From: Trichobilharzia szidati | Taxonomy: Eukaryota; Platyhelminthes; Trematoda; Strigeidida; Schistosomatidae | Direction: 5' to 3' | Assembly (NCBI GenBank): GCA_944472155.2 | Contig: OX235273.1 | Coordinates: 6,607,204-6,671,203, forward strand | DNA length: 64,000 nucleotides | Shown: in pieces, positions 40,161 to 54,700 of the stretch | Layout: each line of letters starts with the position of its first letter | Position numbering within the stretch: position 1 is the first letter of the stretch | Made by a program: the position numbers and the translations under genes | The notes under the pieces: model-generated | Told to the model about the DNA's origin: nothing | The model's database searches: none | What the model saw: the letters and a program-made list of their open reading frames with translations, nothing else

Positions 40161-42758
40161 ACTATCGAGTTGAAGTGGAAGCTGCTGTTTTGTCTGGTCT
40201 TCCGGATAGGGCGTTAGTAGAGACTGTCGTGTGTGACACAGCAGGAGACATTGTTCAGGATCGACTGCAGCCACAGACTACTGACTCAAGTGTTGTGGGC
40301 GTTGCAGACGAGGAATTGATCTCACCTGTTCGTGTGATTCAGAGTGAGACAAGACCAGTGAGTGAGGACGCAGAACTCGACGTGTTGAGTACAGACAGTC
40401 TGAGAGAGAGACTGAGGGATGCGATGAACAGAATCAGTGAACTTGAGAATGCCAAGGCAGAGCTGAGTGTGCGTGTATGTGAGCTGGAAGGTGTCGTTGT
40501 GTGTGACGACAAGTCGACGAGTGTGGGTGAGAGTTTGTCAAAGGAGGTTGAAGAGGCTGTTGCCTTGTCGAAACACAATGAGGATCTGAAGAGAGAGGTG
40601 GACTTGTTGCGAAACAGTGTATCAGAACGCACAATGCTGTTGGACGATGTGTGCATGGAGATGAATGAGATTAGAGGATCACTGGGCTCCCTGTTGAGTC
40701 AGGTGAGAGATTTGCGTGCAGCACATACGGAAGCGAACGCCGATCGAGCCGACATGGCGAACAAACTGATTGAATATGAACGGGCTGCAGTTTGCTTGGA
40801 TTCAGCTGCCGATCATCCAACACGAGAGGTGCAAGACGCCGATGAACCGTCGAAACCCTCACTATCCGAATATAACGCATTGGACGAGCTGTGTAGAGAT
40901 TTGCAGCGTGCACTGGACACACGATCATCGGAGTTGGAGACAGTAGTTGAGAAAATGAGAGGATGTGAATCAGTGAATGCAGCGTTGACGCGTGAGTGTG
41001 AGTTGTTAAAGCATCGTGTAGAGAAGTACACAAGGATGACTACTGATCTGGAGAATGATGTGAGTCGAGCGAAGGCACTTGTGCCACTAGTTGTGAATGA
41101 GCTGAGAGACTTGCGCAGCGACTATGGAGATTGGTGTAGAGAACACGAAGAACGAGTTGGTGAGTGCATTGAAGCTGTTGGGACAGCGCTATCGGCGGTA
41201 TCATCGTCATTGGATGATGGTGGTGTGGTTGAACGTGTGGACCGTGATTGTGGAACGAGTGATTGGCCAGAGGAGTTGGATGCTTCTGTGAGCGAAATGA
41301 GAAGACTGTGCGATTCGAACCGTGAGCTGTCAGAGGATCTGTGCAAGTACCGCGAATTGTGTGATAAGCAAGCGTCGGAGATATCATCGATGCAGGTAGC
41401 TTTGCGTGAAGCAGTTGAGCAAGCGTCATCGGCACGCGATGAACTCGAGGCTTATAGACAGGAGAAAGTGAGCGCGCTGTCAGAGTTGGAGAGACGACTG
41501 GCTGTTTCGAGCGAGGAGTGTTGTGCATTACAGGCTGAAGTGCAGCGACTTGAGAAGTCGATAGAAGAGAATTGTAAGACAGCGGTTGCAATAGCCAGTC
41601 GAGACTGGGAGTTGCACATAGAGCAAGTGACGAGTGAACGTGACACTGCGCTTAGAGAGTTGGTGGAACTACGTGGAAGACTGGAGGCAGCAGAGAGTGT
41701 GAGGATTGGAGGTGTTGAAGAAGCCGGTGCAGGCGCAGGCGCAGTAGCAGTAGCGGTAGCAGGCGAAGAAGTGGTGACGAGAGTGATGACAAGCGATGTG
41801 AGAACTGAGAAAGTCATCGAGTGTGTCATTGAACATGATGTGGCCTTGTCGTCAGGATTGACGACACGTGAGTGGAGAGAGACTGTGAGCGTGGGAGTTG
41901 GTCATGATGTTGAGGACGACGAATTGATTGGCGGAAGGGTAGTGGACGGTTGGAGCGACTACAAGTTGGAGTGGAGCGATACTGGTGATGAGGACAAGTC
42001 GCCGGCGAGTGTACCGAGTAGTGTTGTATTTGTGGATGCAGGCACTCAGGTGGTGGTTAGTGAGTTGTCGTTGATCAGTGGTGATGAGAGTTTGTCAAAA
42101 TCAGAGTCAGCCGGTGTTGGTGCTGGTGCTGGTGTTGAAATGGAGGCGGCGGCTGCAGAGGAGGAGGAATCGCGTAAGTCGATGGACGAGCTACGTGCAG
42201 AGTTGGCCTTCTGCTATGACCAGATAGCGACGCTATCGAGATGTGTGGAGGAGAGCGGTGACTCGTTGAGAGATGTGCGTCATTTGTTGAGTGTGAAGGA
42301 GAGAGAGGTAGCTGAACTGGAGGAGGAGAAGCGTCGTTTGTCGGTGGAGGTGAGTGAGGGTCATGAGACACTGTGTGCAGAACGACGCGATTTGGAGATG
42401 CTTCGTGCGAATGTTGCTGCGTTGGAGAAGGAGATGGAGGTGATGACGAGGCGGCGGGATATTGAGAGTGGTGTGTCAGATGGTGTTGTTGTTGTTGGAG
42501 AGGAAGTGTGTGTGCAAACGGAGGTGGAGGATGTCTTCGACTTGGTGTCGAAGCTGCAGCTGGAGGTGTCTCGTCTGCGTAGTGAACAATTGACGATGTC
42601 CACAGCTCTCGAGCTTTCCCAGTGTGAGTTGGACAGGAAACGTGATGAAGTGCAGAAGTTGGAATCACGCGTTGCGGCGGTGGAGGCGAGTCGATCCATA
42701 CCTTGTGAAGGTTTGACGAGAACGCCTGATGTGACTGTTGATGAGTTGACGCGAGTTG
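40161..42758 (+). repeat. 2598-bp coding repeat, unit 1
   Basis: The unit boundaries are arbitrary because the true edge lies in the gap. Compared with unit 2, I find five changes: 40257 (A, Gln against Pro), 41036 (A, Met against Val), 41118 (G, Ser against Thr), 41194 (silent) and 41979 (A, Asp against Gly). The unit is GC-richer and G-richer on the coding strand than the rest of the window. Confidence 0.95.
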
Positions 42759-45700
42759 ACTATCGAGTTGAAGTGGAAGCTGCTGTTTTGTCTGGTCTTC
42801 CGGATAGGGCGTTAGTAGAGACTGTCGTGTGTGACACAGCAGGAGACATTGTTCCGGATCGACTGCAGCCACAGACTACTGACTCAAGTGTTGTGGGCGT
42901 TGCAGACGAGGAATTGATCTCACCTGTTCGTGTGATTCAGAGTGAGACAAGACCAGTGAGTGAGGACGCAGAACTCGACGTGTTGAGTACAGACAGTCTG
43001 AGAGAGAGACTGAGGGATGCGATGAACAGAATCAGTGAACTTGAGAATGCCAAGGCAGAGCTGAGTGTGCGTGTATGTGAGCTGGAAGGTGTCGTTGTGT
43101 GTGACGACAAGTCGACGAGTGTGGGTGAGAGTTTGTCAAAGGAGGTTGAAGAGGCTGTTGCCTTGTCGAAACACAATGAGGATCTGAAGAGAGAGGTGGA
43201 CTTGTTGCGAAACAGTGTATCAGAACGCACAATGCTGTTGGACGATGTGTGCATGGAGATGAATGAGATTAGAGGATCACTGGGCTCCCTGTTGAGTCAG
43301 GTGAGAGATTTGCGTGCAGCACATACGGAAGCGAACGCCGATCGAGCCGACATGGCGAACAAACTGATTGAATATGAACGGGCTGCAGTTTGCTTGGATT
43401 CAGCTGCCGATCATCCAACACGAGAGGTGCAAGACGCCGATGAACCGTCGAAACCCTCACTATCCGAATATAACGCATTGGACGAGCTGTGTAGAGATTT
43501 GCAGCGTGCACTGGACACACGATCATCGGAGTTGGAGACAGTAGTTGAGAAAATGAGAGGATGTGAATCAGTGAATGCAGCGTTGACGCGTGAGTGTGAG
43601 TTGTTAAAGCATCGTGTAGAGAAGTACACAAGGGTGACTACTGATCTGGAGAATGATGTGAGTCGAGCGAAGGCACTTGTGCCACTAGTTGTGAATGAGC
43701 TGAGAGACTTGCGCACCGACTATGGAGATTGGTGTAGAGAACACGAAGAACGAGTTGGTGAGTGCATTGAAGCTGTTGGGACAGCGCTATCAGCGGTATC
43801 ATCGTCATTGGATGATGGTGGTGTGGTTGAACGTGTGGACCGTGATTGTGGAACGAGTGATTGGCCAGAGGAGTTGGATGCTTCTGTGAGCGAAATGAGA
43901 AGACTGTGCGATTCGAACCGTGAGCTGTCAGAGGATCTGTGCAAGTACCGCGAATTGTGTGATAAGCAAGCGTCGGAGATATCATCGATGCAGGTAGCTT
44001 TGCGTGAAGCAGTTGAGCAAGCGTCATCGGCACGCGATGAACTCGAGGCTTATAGACAGGAGAAAGTGAGCGCGCTGTCAGAGTTGGAGAGACGACTGGC
44101 TGTTTCGAGCGAGGAGTGTTGTGCATTACAGGCTGAAGTGCAGCGACTTGAGAAGTCGATAGAAGAGAATTGTAAGACAGCGGTTGCAATAGCCAGTCGA
44201 GACTGGGAGTTGCACATAGAGCAAGTGACGAGTGAACGTGACACTGCGCTTAGAGAGTTGGTGGAACTACGTGGAAGACTGGAGGCAGCAGAGAGTGTGA
44301 GGATTGGAGGTGTTGAAGAAGCCGGTGCAGGCGCAGGCGCAGTAGCAGTAGCGGTAGCAGGCGAAGAAGTGGTGACGAGAGTGATGACAAGCGATGTGAG
44401 AACTGAGAAAGTCATCGAGTGTGTCATTGAACATGATGTGGCCTTGTCGTCAGGATTGACGACACGTGAGTGGAGAGAGACTGTGAGCGTGGGAGTTGGT
44501 CATGATGTTGAGGACGACGAATTGATTGGCGGAAGGGTAGTGGACGGTTGGAGCGACTACAAGTTGGAGTGGAGCGGTACTGGTGATGAGGACAAGTCGC
44601 CGGCGAGTGTACCGAGTAGTGTTGTATTTGTGGATGCAGGCACTCAGGTGGTGGTTAGTGAGTTGTCGTTGATCAGTGGTGATGAGAGTTTGTCAAAATC
44701 AGAGTCAGCCGGTGTTGGTGCTGGTGCTGGTGTTGAAATGGAGGCGGCGGCTGCAGAGGAGGAGGAATCGCGTAAGTCGATGGACGAGCTACGTGCAGAG
44801 TTGGCCTTCTGCTATGACCAGATAGCGACGCTATCGAGATGTGTGGAGGAGAGCGGTGACTCGTTGAGAGATGTGCGTCATTTGTTGAGTGTGAAGGAGA
44901 GAGAGGTAGCTGAACTGGAGGAGGAGAAGCGTCGTTTGTCGGTGGAGGTGAGTGAGGGTCATGAGACACTGTGTGCAGAACGACGCGATTTGGAGATGCT
45001 TCGTGCGAATGTTGCTGCGTTGGAGAAGGAGATGGAGGTGATGACGAGGCGGCGGGATATTGAGAGTGGTGTGTCAGATGGTGTTGTTGTTGTTGGAGAG
45101 GAAGTGTGTGTGCAAACGGAGGTGGAGGATGTCTTCGACTTGGTGTCGAAGCTGCAGCTGGAGGTGTCTCGTCTGCGTAGTGAACAATTGACGATGTCCA
45201 CAGCTCTCGAGCTTTCCCAGTGTGAGTTGGACAGGAAACGTGATGAAGTGCAGAAGTTGGAATCACGCGTTGCGGCGGTGGAGGCGAGTCGATCCATACC
45301 TTGTGAAGGTTTGACGAGAACGCCTGATGTGACTGTTGATGAGTTGACGCGAGTTGACTATCGAGTTGAAGTGGAAGCTGCTGTTTTGTCTGGTCTTCCG
45401 GATAGGGCGTTAGTAGAGACTGTCGTGTGTGACACAGCAGGAGACATTGTTCCGGATCGACTGCAGCCACAGACTACTGACTCAAGTGTTGTGGGCGTTG
45501 CAGACGAGGAATTGATCTCACCTGTTCGTGTGATTCAGAGTGAGACAAGACCAGTGAGTGAGGACGCAGAACTCGACGTGTTGAGTACAGACAGTCTGAG
45601 AGAGAGACTGAGGGATGCGATGAACAGAATCAGTGAACTTGAGAATGCCAAGGCAGAGCTGAGTGTGCGTGTATGTGAGCTGGAAGGTGTCGTTGTGTGT

Positions 45701-48700
45701 GACGACAAGTCGACGAGTGTGGGTGAGAGTTTGTCAAAGGAGGTTGAAGAGGCTGTCGCCTTGTCGAAACACAATGAGGATCTGAAGAGAGAGGTGGACT
45801 TGTTGCGAAACAGTGTATCAGAACGCACAATGCTGTTGGACGATGTGTGCATGGAGATGAATGAGATTAGAGGATCACTGGGCTCCCTGTTGAGTCAGGT
45901 GAGAGATTTGCGTGCAGCACATACGGAAGCGAACGCCGATCGAGCCGACATGGCGAACAAACTGATTGAATATGAACGGGCTGCAGTTTGCTTGGATTCA
46001 GCTGCCGATCATCCAACACGAGAGGTGCAAGACGCCGATGAACCGTCGAAACCCTCACTATCCGAATATAACGCATTGGACGAGCTGTGTAGAGATTTGC
46101 AGCGTGCACTGGACACACGATCATCGGAGTTGGAGACAGTAGTTGAGAAAATGAGAGGATGTGAATCAGTGAATGCAGCGTTGACGCGTGAGTGTGAGTT
46201 GTTAAAGCATCGTGTAGAGAAGTACACAAGGGTGACTACTGATCTGGAGAATGATGTGAGTCGAGCGAAGGCACTTGTGCCACTAGTTGTGAATGAGCTG
46301 AGAGACTTGCGCACCGACTATGGAGATTGGTGTAGAGAACACGAAGAACGAGTTGGTGAGTGCATTGAAGCTGTTGGGACAGCGCTATCAGCGGTATCAT
46401 CGTCATTGGATGATGGTGGTGTGGTTGAACGTGTGGACCGTGATTGTGGAACGAGTGATTGGCCAGAGGAGTTGGATGCTTCTGTGAGCGAAATGAGAAG
46501 ACTGTGCGATTCGAACCGTGAGCTGTCAGAGGATCTGTGCAAGTACCGCGAATTGTGTGATAAGCAAGCGTCGGAGATATCATCGATGCAGGTAGCTTTG
46601 CGTGAAGCAGTTGAGCAAGCGTCATCGGCACGCGATGAACTCGAGGCTTATAGACAGGAGAAAGTGAGCGCGCTGTCAGAGTTGGAGAGACGACTGGCTG
46701 TTTCGAGCGAGGAGTGTTGTGCATTACAGGCTGAAGTGCAGCGACTTGAGAAGTCGATAGAAGAGAATTGTAAGACAGCGGTTGCAATAGCCAGTCGAGA
46801 CTGGGAGTTGCACATAGAGCAAGTGACGAGTGAACGTGACACTGCGCTTAGAGAGTTGGTGGAACTACGTGGAAGACTGGAGGCAGCAGAGAGTGTGAGG
46901 ATTGGAGGTGTTGAAGAAGCCGGTGCAGGCGCAGGCGCAGTAGCAGTAGCGGTAGCAGGCGAAGAAGTGGTGACGAGAGTGATGACAAGCGATGTGAGAA
47001 CTGAGAAAGTCATCGAGTGTGTCATTGAACATGATGTGGCCTTGTCGTCAGGATTGACGACACGTGAGTGGAGAGAGACTGTGAGCGTGGGAGTTGGTCA
47101 TGATGTTGAGGACGACGAATTGATTGGCGGAAGGGTAGTGGACGGTTGGAGCGACTACAAGTTGGAGTGGAGCGGTACTGGTGATGAGGACAAGTCGCCG
47201 GCGAGTGTACCGAGTAGTGTTGTATTTGTGGATGCAGGCACTCAGGTGGTGGTTAGTGAGTTGTCGTTGATCAGTGGTGATGAGAGTTTGTCAAAATCAG
47301 AGTCAGCCGGTGTTGGTGCTGGTGCTGGTGTTGAAATGGAGGCGGCGGCTGCAGAGGAGGAGGAATCGCGTAAGTCGATGGACGAGCTACGTGCAGAGTT
47401 GGCCTTCTGCTATGACCAGATAGCGACGCTATCGAGATGTGTGGAGGAGAGCGGTGACTCGTTGAGAGATGTGCGTCATTTGTTGAGTGTGAAGGAGAGA
47501 GAGGTAGCTGAACTGGAGGAGGAGAAGCGTCGTTTGTCGGTGGAGGTGAGTGAGGGTCATGAGACACTGTGTGCAGAACGACGCGATTTGGAGATGCTTC
47601 GTGCGAATGTTGCTGCGTTGGAGAAGGAGATGGAGGTGATGACGAGGCGGCGGGATATTGAGAGTGGTGTGTCAGATGGTGTTGTTGTTGTTGGAGAGGA
47701 AGTGTGTGTGCAAACGGAGGTGGAGGATGTCTTCGACTTGGTGTCGAAGCTGCAGCTGGAGGTGTCTCGTCTGCGTAGTGAACAATTGACGATGTCCACA
47801 GCTCTCGAGCTTTCCCAGTGTGAGTTGGACAGGAAACGTGATGAAGTGCAGAAGTTGGAATCACGCGTTGCGGCGGTGGAGGCGAGTCGATCCATACCTT
47901 GTGAAGGTTTGACGAGAACGCCTGATGTGACTGTTGATGAGTTGACGCGAGTTGACTATCGAGTTGAAGTGGAAGCTGCTGTTTTGTCTGGTCTTCCGGA
48001 TAGGGCGTTAGTAGAGACTGTCGTGTGTGACACAGCAGGAGACATTGTTCCGGATCGACTGCAGCCACAGACTACTGACTCAAGTGTTGTGGGCGTTGCA
48101 GACGAGGAATTGATCTCACCTGTTCGTGTGATTCAGAGTGAGACAAGACCAGTGAGTGAGGACGCAGAACTCGACGTGTTGAGTACAGACAGTCTGAGAG
48201 AGAGACTGAGGGATGCGATGAACAGAATCAGTGAACTTGAGAATGCCAAGGCAGAGCTGAGTGTGCGTGTATGTGAGCTGGAAGGTGTCGTTGTGTGTGA
48301 CGACAAGTCGACGAGTGTGGGTGAGAGTTTGTCAAAGGAGGTTGAAGAGGCTGTCGCCTTGTCGAAACACAATGAGGATCTGAAGAGAGAGGTGGACTTG
48401 TTGCGAAACAGTGTATCAGAACGCACAATGCTGTTGGACGATGTGTGCATGGAGATGAATGAGATTAGAGGATCACTGGGCTCCCTGTTGAGTCAGGTGA
48501 GAGATTTGCGTGCAGCACATACGGAAGCGAACGCCGATCGAGCCGACATGGCGAACAAACTGATTGAATATGAACGGGCTGCAGTTTGCTTGGATTCAGC
48601 TGCCGATCATCCAACACGAGAGGTGCAAGACGCCGATGAACCGTCGAAACCCTCACTATCCGAATATAACGCATTGGACGAGCTGTGTAGAGATTTGCAG

Positions 48701-51700
48701 CGTGCACTGGACACACGATCATCGGAGTTGGAGACAGTAGTTGAGAAAATGAGAGGATGTGAATCAGTGAATGCAGCGTTGACGCGTGAGTGTGAGTTGT
48801 TAAAGCATCGTGTAGAGAAGTACACAAGGGTGACTACTGATCTGGAGAATGATGTGAGTCGAGCGAAGGCACTTGTGCCACTAGTTGTGAATGAGCTGAG
48901 AGACTTGCGCACCGACTATGGAGATTGGTGTAGAGAACACGAAGAACGAGTTGGTGAGTGCATTGAAGCTGTTGGGACAGCGCTATCAGCGGTATCATCG
49001 TCATTGGATGATGGTGGTGTGGTTGAACGTGTGGACCGTGATTGTGGAACGAGTGATTGGCCAGAGGAGTTGGATGCTTCTGTGAGCGAAATGAGAAGAC
49101 TGTGCGATTCGAACCGTGAGCTGTCAGAGGATCTGTGCAAGTACCGCGAATTGTGTGATAAGCAAGCGTCGGAGATATCATCGATGCAGGTAGCTTTGCG
49201 TGAAGCAGTTGAGCAAGCGTCATCGGCACGCGATGAACTCGAGGCTTATAGACAGGAGAAAGTGAGCGCGCTGTCAGAGTTGGAGAGACGACTGGCTGTT
49301 TCGAGCGAGGAGTGTTGTGCATTACAGGCTGAAGTGCAGCGACTTGAGAAGTCGATAGAAGAGAATTGTAAGACAGCGGTTGCAATAGCCAGTCGAGACT
49401 GGGAGTTGCACATAGAGCAAGTGACGAGTGAACGTGACACTGCGCTTAGAGAGTTGGTGGAACTACGTGGAAGACTGGAGGCAGCAGAGAGTGTGAGGAT
49501 TGGAGGTGTTGAAGAAGCAGGTGCAGTAGCATTATCAGGTCATTTTGCATCATCCTCATTTCATTCACCGTTATCTCTTGTTCAATCTCGTGAACCTGTT
49601 CAATCATTTACATCCGGTTTGGATTCTGAACTTTCTCACTTACGTCGTGAATTTTCTAAAACTTCAATGTCTTTAATGTATGCCGTTGATCTTGTTGATG
49701 ATTGCTTCAAACTCCTAGTGTTATTCATCCGTCTATTGACTGAAATTCTGAATACCTCATCGTCTTCCATCCTAGACGCTGAAATGTCTTCCAATGTAAT
49801 AAACAATTTAAAAAATATTCTATCTATTACAAATTCTACTTATTTTGTTGAATATTTTGGTGATCATGCGCAGATTTTATCAGAATTTAGAAGTTTATGT
49901 GATCTCATCGCGTCGAATCAACAATCCTCCACATGTTCAATTTGTCATCGAATCATTGTTCCCAATGATTCGATAATTTTATCTAGTTTATGCATGAATT
50001 GTTCTACGGATTTAGAAGGTTTAGATTATGCCAGGTTTAGAGAATTTATCGATTCCAGTCAGACGAATCGATATTCTAATGTTGCGTCTACTGACCATCC
50101 TACAACTAACGGTACTAATGATGAAATAGTTGAAACTGCTAGACACTCATCAACTTGCCTATCTGTACCTATCAATAACGAGAATGAGATTTGTGATACT
50201 CCTGATGCGAATACTATCACCACTATTCGAGCTGAATTAATTCAGACTATCCAGGATCTTGAAGATAAACTTCTAATTGCTGAATCAGAAAGAAATCGCT
50301 TAAATCAATTAATCTATTCATTATCGATGCCAACGTCTACTACGTCTTGTTCTTCTTCTACTGAAGACAGTGACGAATACAAACAATTACAACTTGACTT
50401 TTCAAATATCAATAATACAAATAAGCATTTAAAATTATTTATTCATGAATTATTTGAAGAAATTTATAAATATACAAAAGTATCCATAGAAAAGTCATCC
50501 TCAACATCATCTTTAATTGAATCTTTGCAAAAATTAATTTGTTTAAATCACCAAGTGAATGACTACATTGACCTTGAAGATATTTCCCGCCGTTTTGAAA
50601 CAATTATTGAACAATTAAAACAATTAAAGGACACCAACAAAGAAGATGATGGTGATGTTGATATCTTGGAGATGCAAAACCGTTTGGAACAAATGCAGTT
50701 AGATTATGAAAAACTTTGTTTTGAAAATATTTATTTAACTAAAAAAATCAATACACAACTATCAATTGATAATCAAGATAAATTGGATATTGGAAGAGGT
50801 ATATTAAATTGTACAATAGAACAATTGAAACAATTGAATGTACTGATCAATAAATCAATAATTGATAAAAGTTGTTATCCACTTGATAATATTGATGATA
50901 CATTTAAAATATTGGATGATATTCGCATGTCAGAGAATTTAATGATGAAATTAAATACCGGGGAATATAGGTCAGAAATTATTCAATGTTGTCAATATGT
51001 TAAACAATTAATTGAAGAAAATTTAAAATTGAAAACTTTACAAGATTTAAAGCTATCCACTCCATCAGATGTTGATGATGGTGATAATGCTGACGGCGAT
51101 ACGCCACCGGCTTATCAACTTGATGCCAATCTTCATGAACAATTCTCTACCCTAGAGACTTCACTGTCAACCACTATGAATTGCCTGTTGAATCGTGTAG
51201 ACGAATTAACTCAAAGAATTGATGTCCTACAGAGTGGAATTGAAAAATCTTCCCGACATGTCAGGTCGTCAGAAGCTAACCGTCTTGAAGAGTTTCAACA
51301 GGACATTAATAATCAAATATTAAATGATCAATTGACTTCATTAAAACAACGAGACATTGAATGGGAAGTTAACATCAATACCCTTTATAATTGTTTATCA
51401 CAAGTGATCGTAGACGATGAAGACAAAGGCAGAAGGCAGAAGGATGACGAGGAGGTGGAGAACGAAGACAACAAGTCCACGAAACAGCCTATTTATCATC
51501 CAGAAGAAATCTTACCCCAATTCAATCGATTTATCAATACTGCACAAACACAAATCAATAGAATAGCTAGTCTTGAAAATCAATACAATGAACTCAATAT
51601 ACAATTGAATCAATTATCAGAAGAATATGAACAAGCACGTTGTGAAGTGAAACGTCTACAGACAACAGCTAGTCAACAAACTAATGATGCCGATAGATAT

Positions 51701-54700
51701 ACAAATATGTTAGATTATTTAGTAGCTAAAATTATTGATCTTTCAAGTGAATTACCTGATCCCAGTTCATCGCCTGGCGATGATCAGGATCATGAATTAG
51801 ATGTTATGCGTATCCCGAAGTCTTCATCTAGTACAGATATTGAACTTATTTTGATAAGAATTAAAAAATACCTTTGTGAGTATAAATCAATTCAAGAAAA
51901 GTTGAGACAAGTTGAAGAAGAGAAGGCTTCACTTATTAATCGATTAGCAAAACAATTTGACCAGCAACCAGAAGAAGTAGTGGAACAAGAAGAAGTGCAT
52001 ACAACTCTGCCTGTCTTCTCTTTAGAGAAACCTGTTGAAAAGATTGAAACTGTCGATACTGAATGCCTTCAAATGATGTCATATGCTATGCCACCACCTT
52101 CTGCTCCACCCTCTTCTCATAAAGACACTAAGCCAGTTATTGATCAATTGTCTACTATGAAAGATGACATCATGCTGTTAAGATGCGAAACGATCAATAT
52201 GATAGAAACTATGAATCAAACGCTTGAAAGTACCATTGAATACTCTACTTCATGTCTAATCGATACTTCGCCATCATCGTCATCTCTATTGAAAAAATCA
52301 GAGATACTATTCAACTTTACAAAAGATTTAACCACTACAGTATCACTGGAACCGTCAATAGATGATCCTCTAGTAGAACATCCCCTGGAACTCATCTCAG
52401 AAGATGATCTCACTGCATTCTTGAATGACTTACTCAACAGAATTAACGATACTTTGAAAGAGAGAAATCAGCCGCCATCACCATCACCACGGTCGCCGCC
52501 ACCGACAACATTAGATGGTGATATACATATTATTGATTCAAAACTTATGCACAATTATGCACTACTCATCAATAAATTGAGTAGTATTCTTCACCTTCCT
52601 ACAACATCTTATCGATCAGATCAATTCATCAATGCACAGATTGAAGAAATTCTCAATCGTTTACCAAATCTTTCAACAAATCAAAAGATGAATGAATTAT
52701 GCGAATATATTGATCAATTGCTTATCGATTTAACTGACATGATGATAATGATGATGAATAACGTTGTCATTGAAGAAAGCGATCGATATTCTATAAAAGT
52801 TGATGAATTATCCGAATATCTTATCACTAATTCATTAGAGTCTACAAATCTTCCTGAAAGATTTATACAACTGTATAAACTGCTTCTTCATCATCAGTTA
52901 TCACGACAGCGTCAAACACCTCTGTCAAAGACACTTGTCGATGTTTACTCCACTGGCGGTGGCGGTGTTGGTCGTGGTCAAGTAGAGACTACCGAAGAAG
53001 TATCAAGAATTGAATCGGTTTCAATTTTGAGAAATATAATAAAGAGTTGTATAATCCATGAGAAGGATTATCGATTATTACAATCCCAATTGTCTCAAGA
53101 TTCTGCGGTATCATCACTCACTACGACTGATACACTCGATAATGATCTATTAACTTTATCATTCAATGAATTAATTGATCTTTTAACACAGAAATGGTTA
53201 CAACTTGATAATCGATTAAAAGAATTTATTGATTATATTAAATTATATCATTTAAAAGAAAGAGAAGTGATCACTGAACAAATCGATAATAAACCTCAAC
53301 AACAAAGTGTCCAAAGAACAACAGAACATCAGTTGCCTTTCAGAAGATATCGATCGAATTCTTTTTCATATTCTCCTCGATTATCTTGTTGTAATAATAA
53401 TCATAAACTGGTATCAATAAGAAATAAGAATAAATCTATGTTAACTTTATCAACTTCGTCAACAACCAGCTCAGCAACAACAACATTATTACAGTATACC
53501 TCATTACTGGAATTATTAACAGTTCTCGAATTCTATACTCCAGCCTTTTTAATGCATGTAAAACCAATGAAAGAGATGCACTTGACGTATCATTTAAAGG
53601 CGAACACTATGAAGTGTGGATTACAACAGCTGCGAAGACATTTAATGCAGCTTACACCACCAACACACGAACAAGAACAACAACAACAGCAGACGACGAC
53701 GAGATACACCGAAGAATTAAACACATATTTACAACATATCAATACCTATTTACACGTGAAAGAATTATGCACTAAACAAGCGTTGAATGATTTACGCTCA
53801 GAGTTGATATCATTGAATAGACAAAAGCATAAATTATTGAAAAGGAAAGTATCGAATGTGACAACAGCAACAACAACGTCGACAAAGGCATTTAGCCTTC
53901 TGCCTATTCCATCAACATCTTCCACAGTGTCAATCATCTCGACTTCATCAAATATCCTACCGACTGTTATCTATGAAGATGAAGAAGTTCTACAGGAGAA
54001 GTTGATGTGTACAAAAGACAGACTGAAACAAACTATACTTATATATAAGTGTATACAAGAATTGCTAAATTATCAATCCGATTATTATTATTATCATCAT
54101 CACTATAATTTAAAATCGATCCATAATGCTCAAGAGGTGACTGATGATCATGATGGTGATCGAGGTAGACGACTGAGTGGCAGGGGGAGTACTCTTTGTC
54201 GTAGTCAATTATCAAATTATGCAAATGCAGATGATTACTGGCAGGAGACTGATATTGATGCTGAATATACTCATGATCGGAATCGTGATCTAGATCAATC
54301 ACAAACTACTCTGTTATGTAATTATGATCCTGATGATGGCAATCTATTGTATATTGGTAGTAGCAGCAGTGGTAACAACGATCCGGAGCATCGGGATCAA
54401 TATAATGAACTGGAATATGCCCTACGTTTGTTACATATACGTGATACTGAATTGTTGTATCTCATATCCCTTCAACATGATAGTAATACTAATAATAACA
54501 CCGATACAGGATACAATAATCTAAAATTCAATCTGTCAACCACCACTGCTGCCTATACTACTACTACTAACAAGGATATCAGTAGTAGAGGTACTAGTAG
54601 TAGTAGTCAATGGCTTAAAGAGAAATTGGATAAATTTATGCATTGGAATAATGTACAACCGATCAATATGCATAGTATACCAATTCATCGTATTGAATTT

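Noticed and set aside
39551..40162. Continuous frame from the PLE tail through the N run into the giant exon
   Set aside because: N codons are read as open by default. The first part is the 3' tail of a PLE, so the join is an artefact of the gap.
42075..42872. Antisense frames of up to 265 codons in each repeat unit (also 41040-41591 and equivalents)
   Set aside because: They follow from the strong codon bias of the sense frame, have His/Pro/Ser-rich composition with no domain, and repeat only because the unit repeats.
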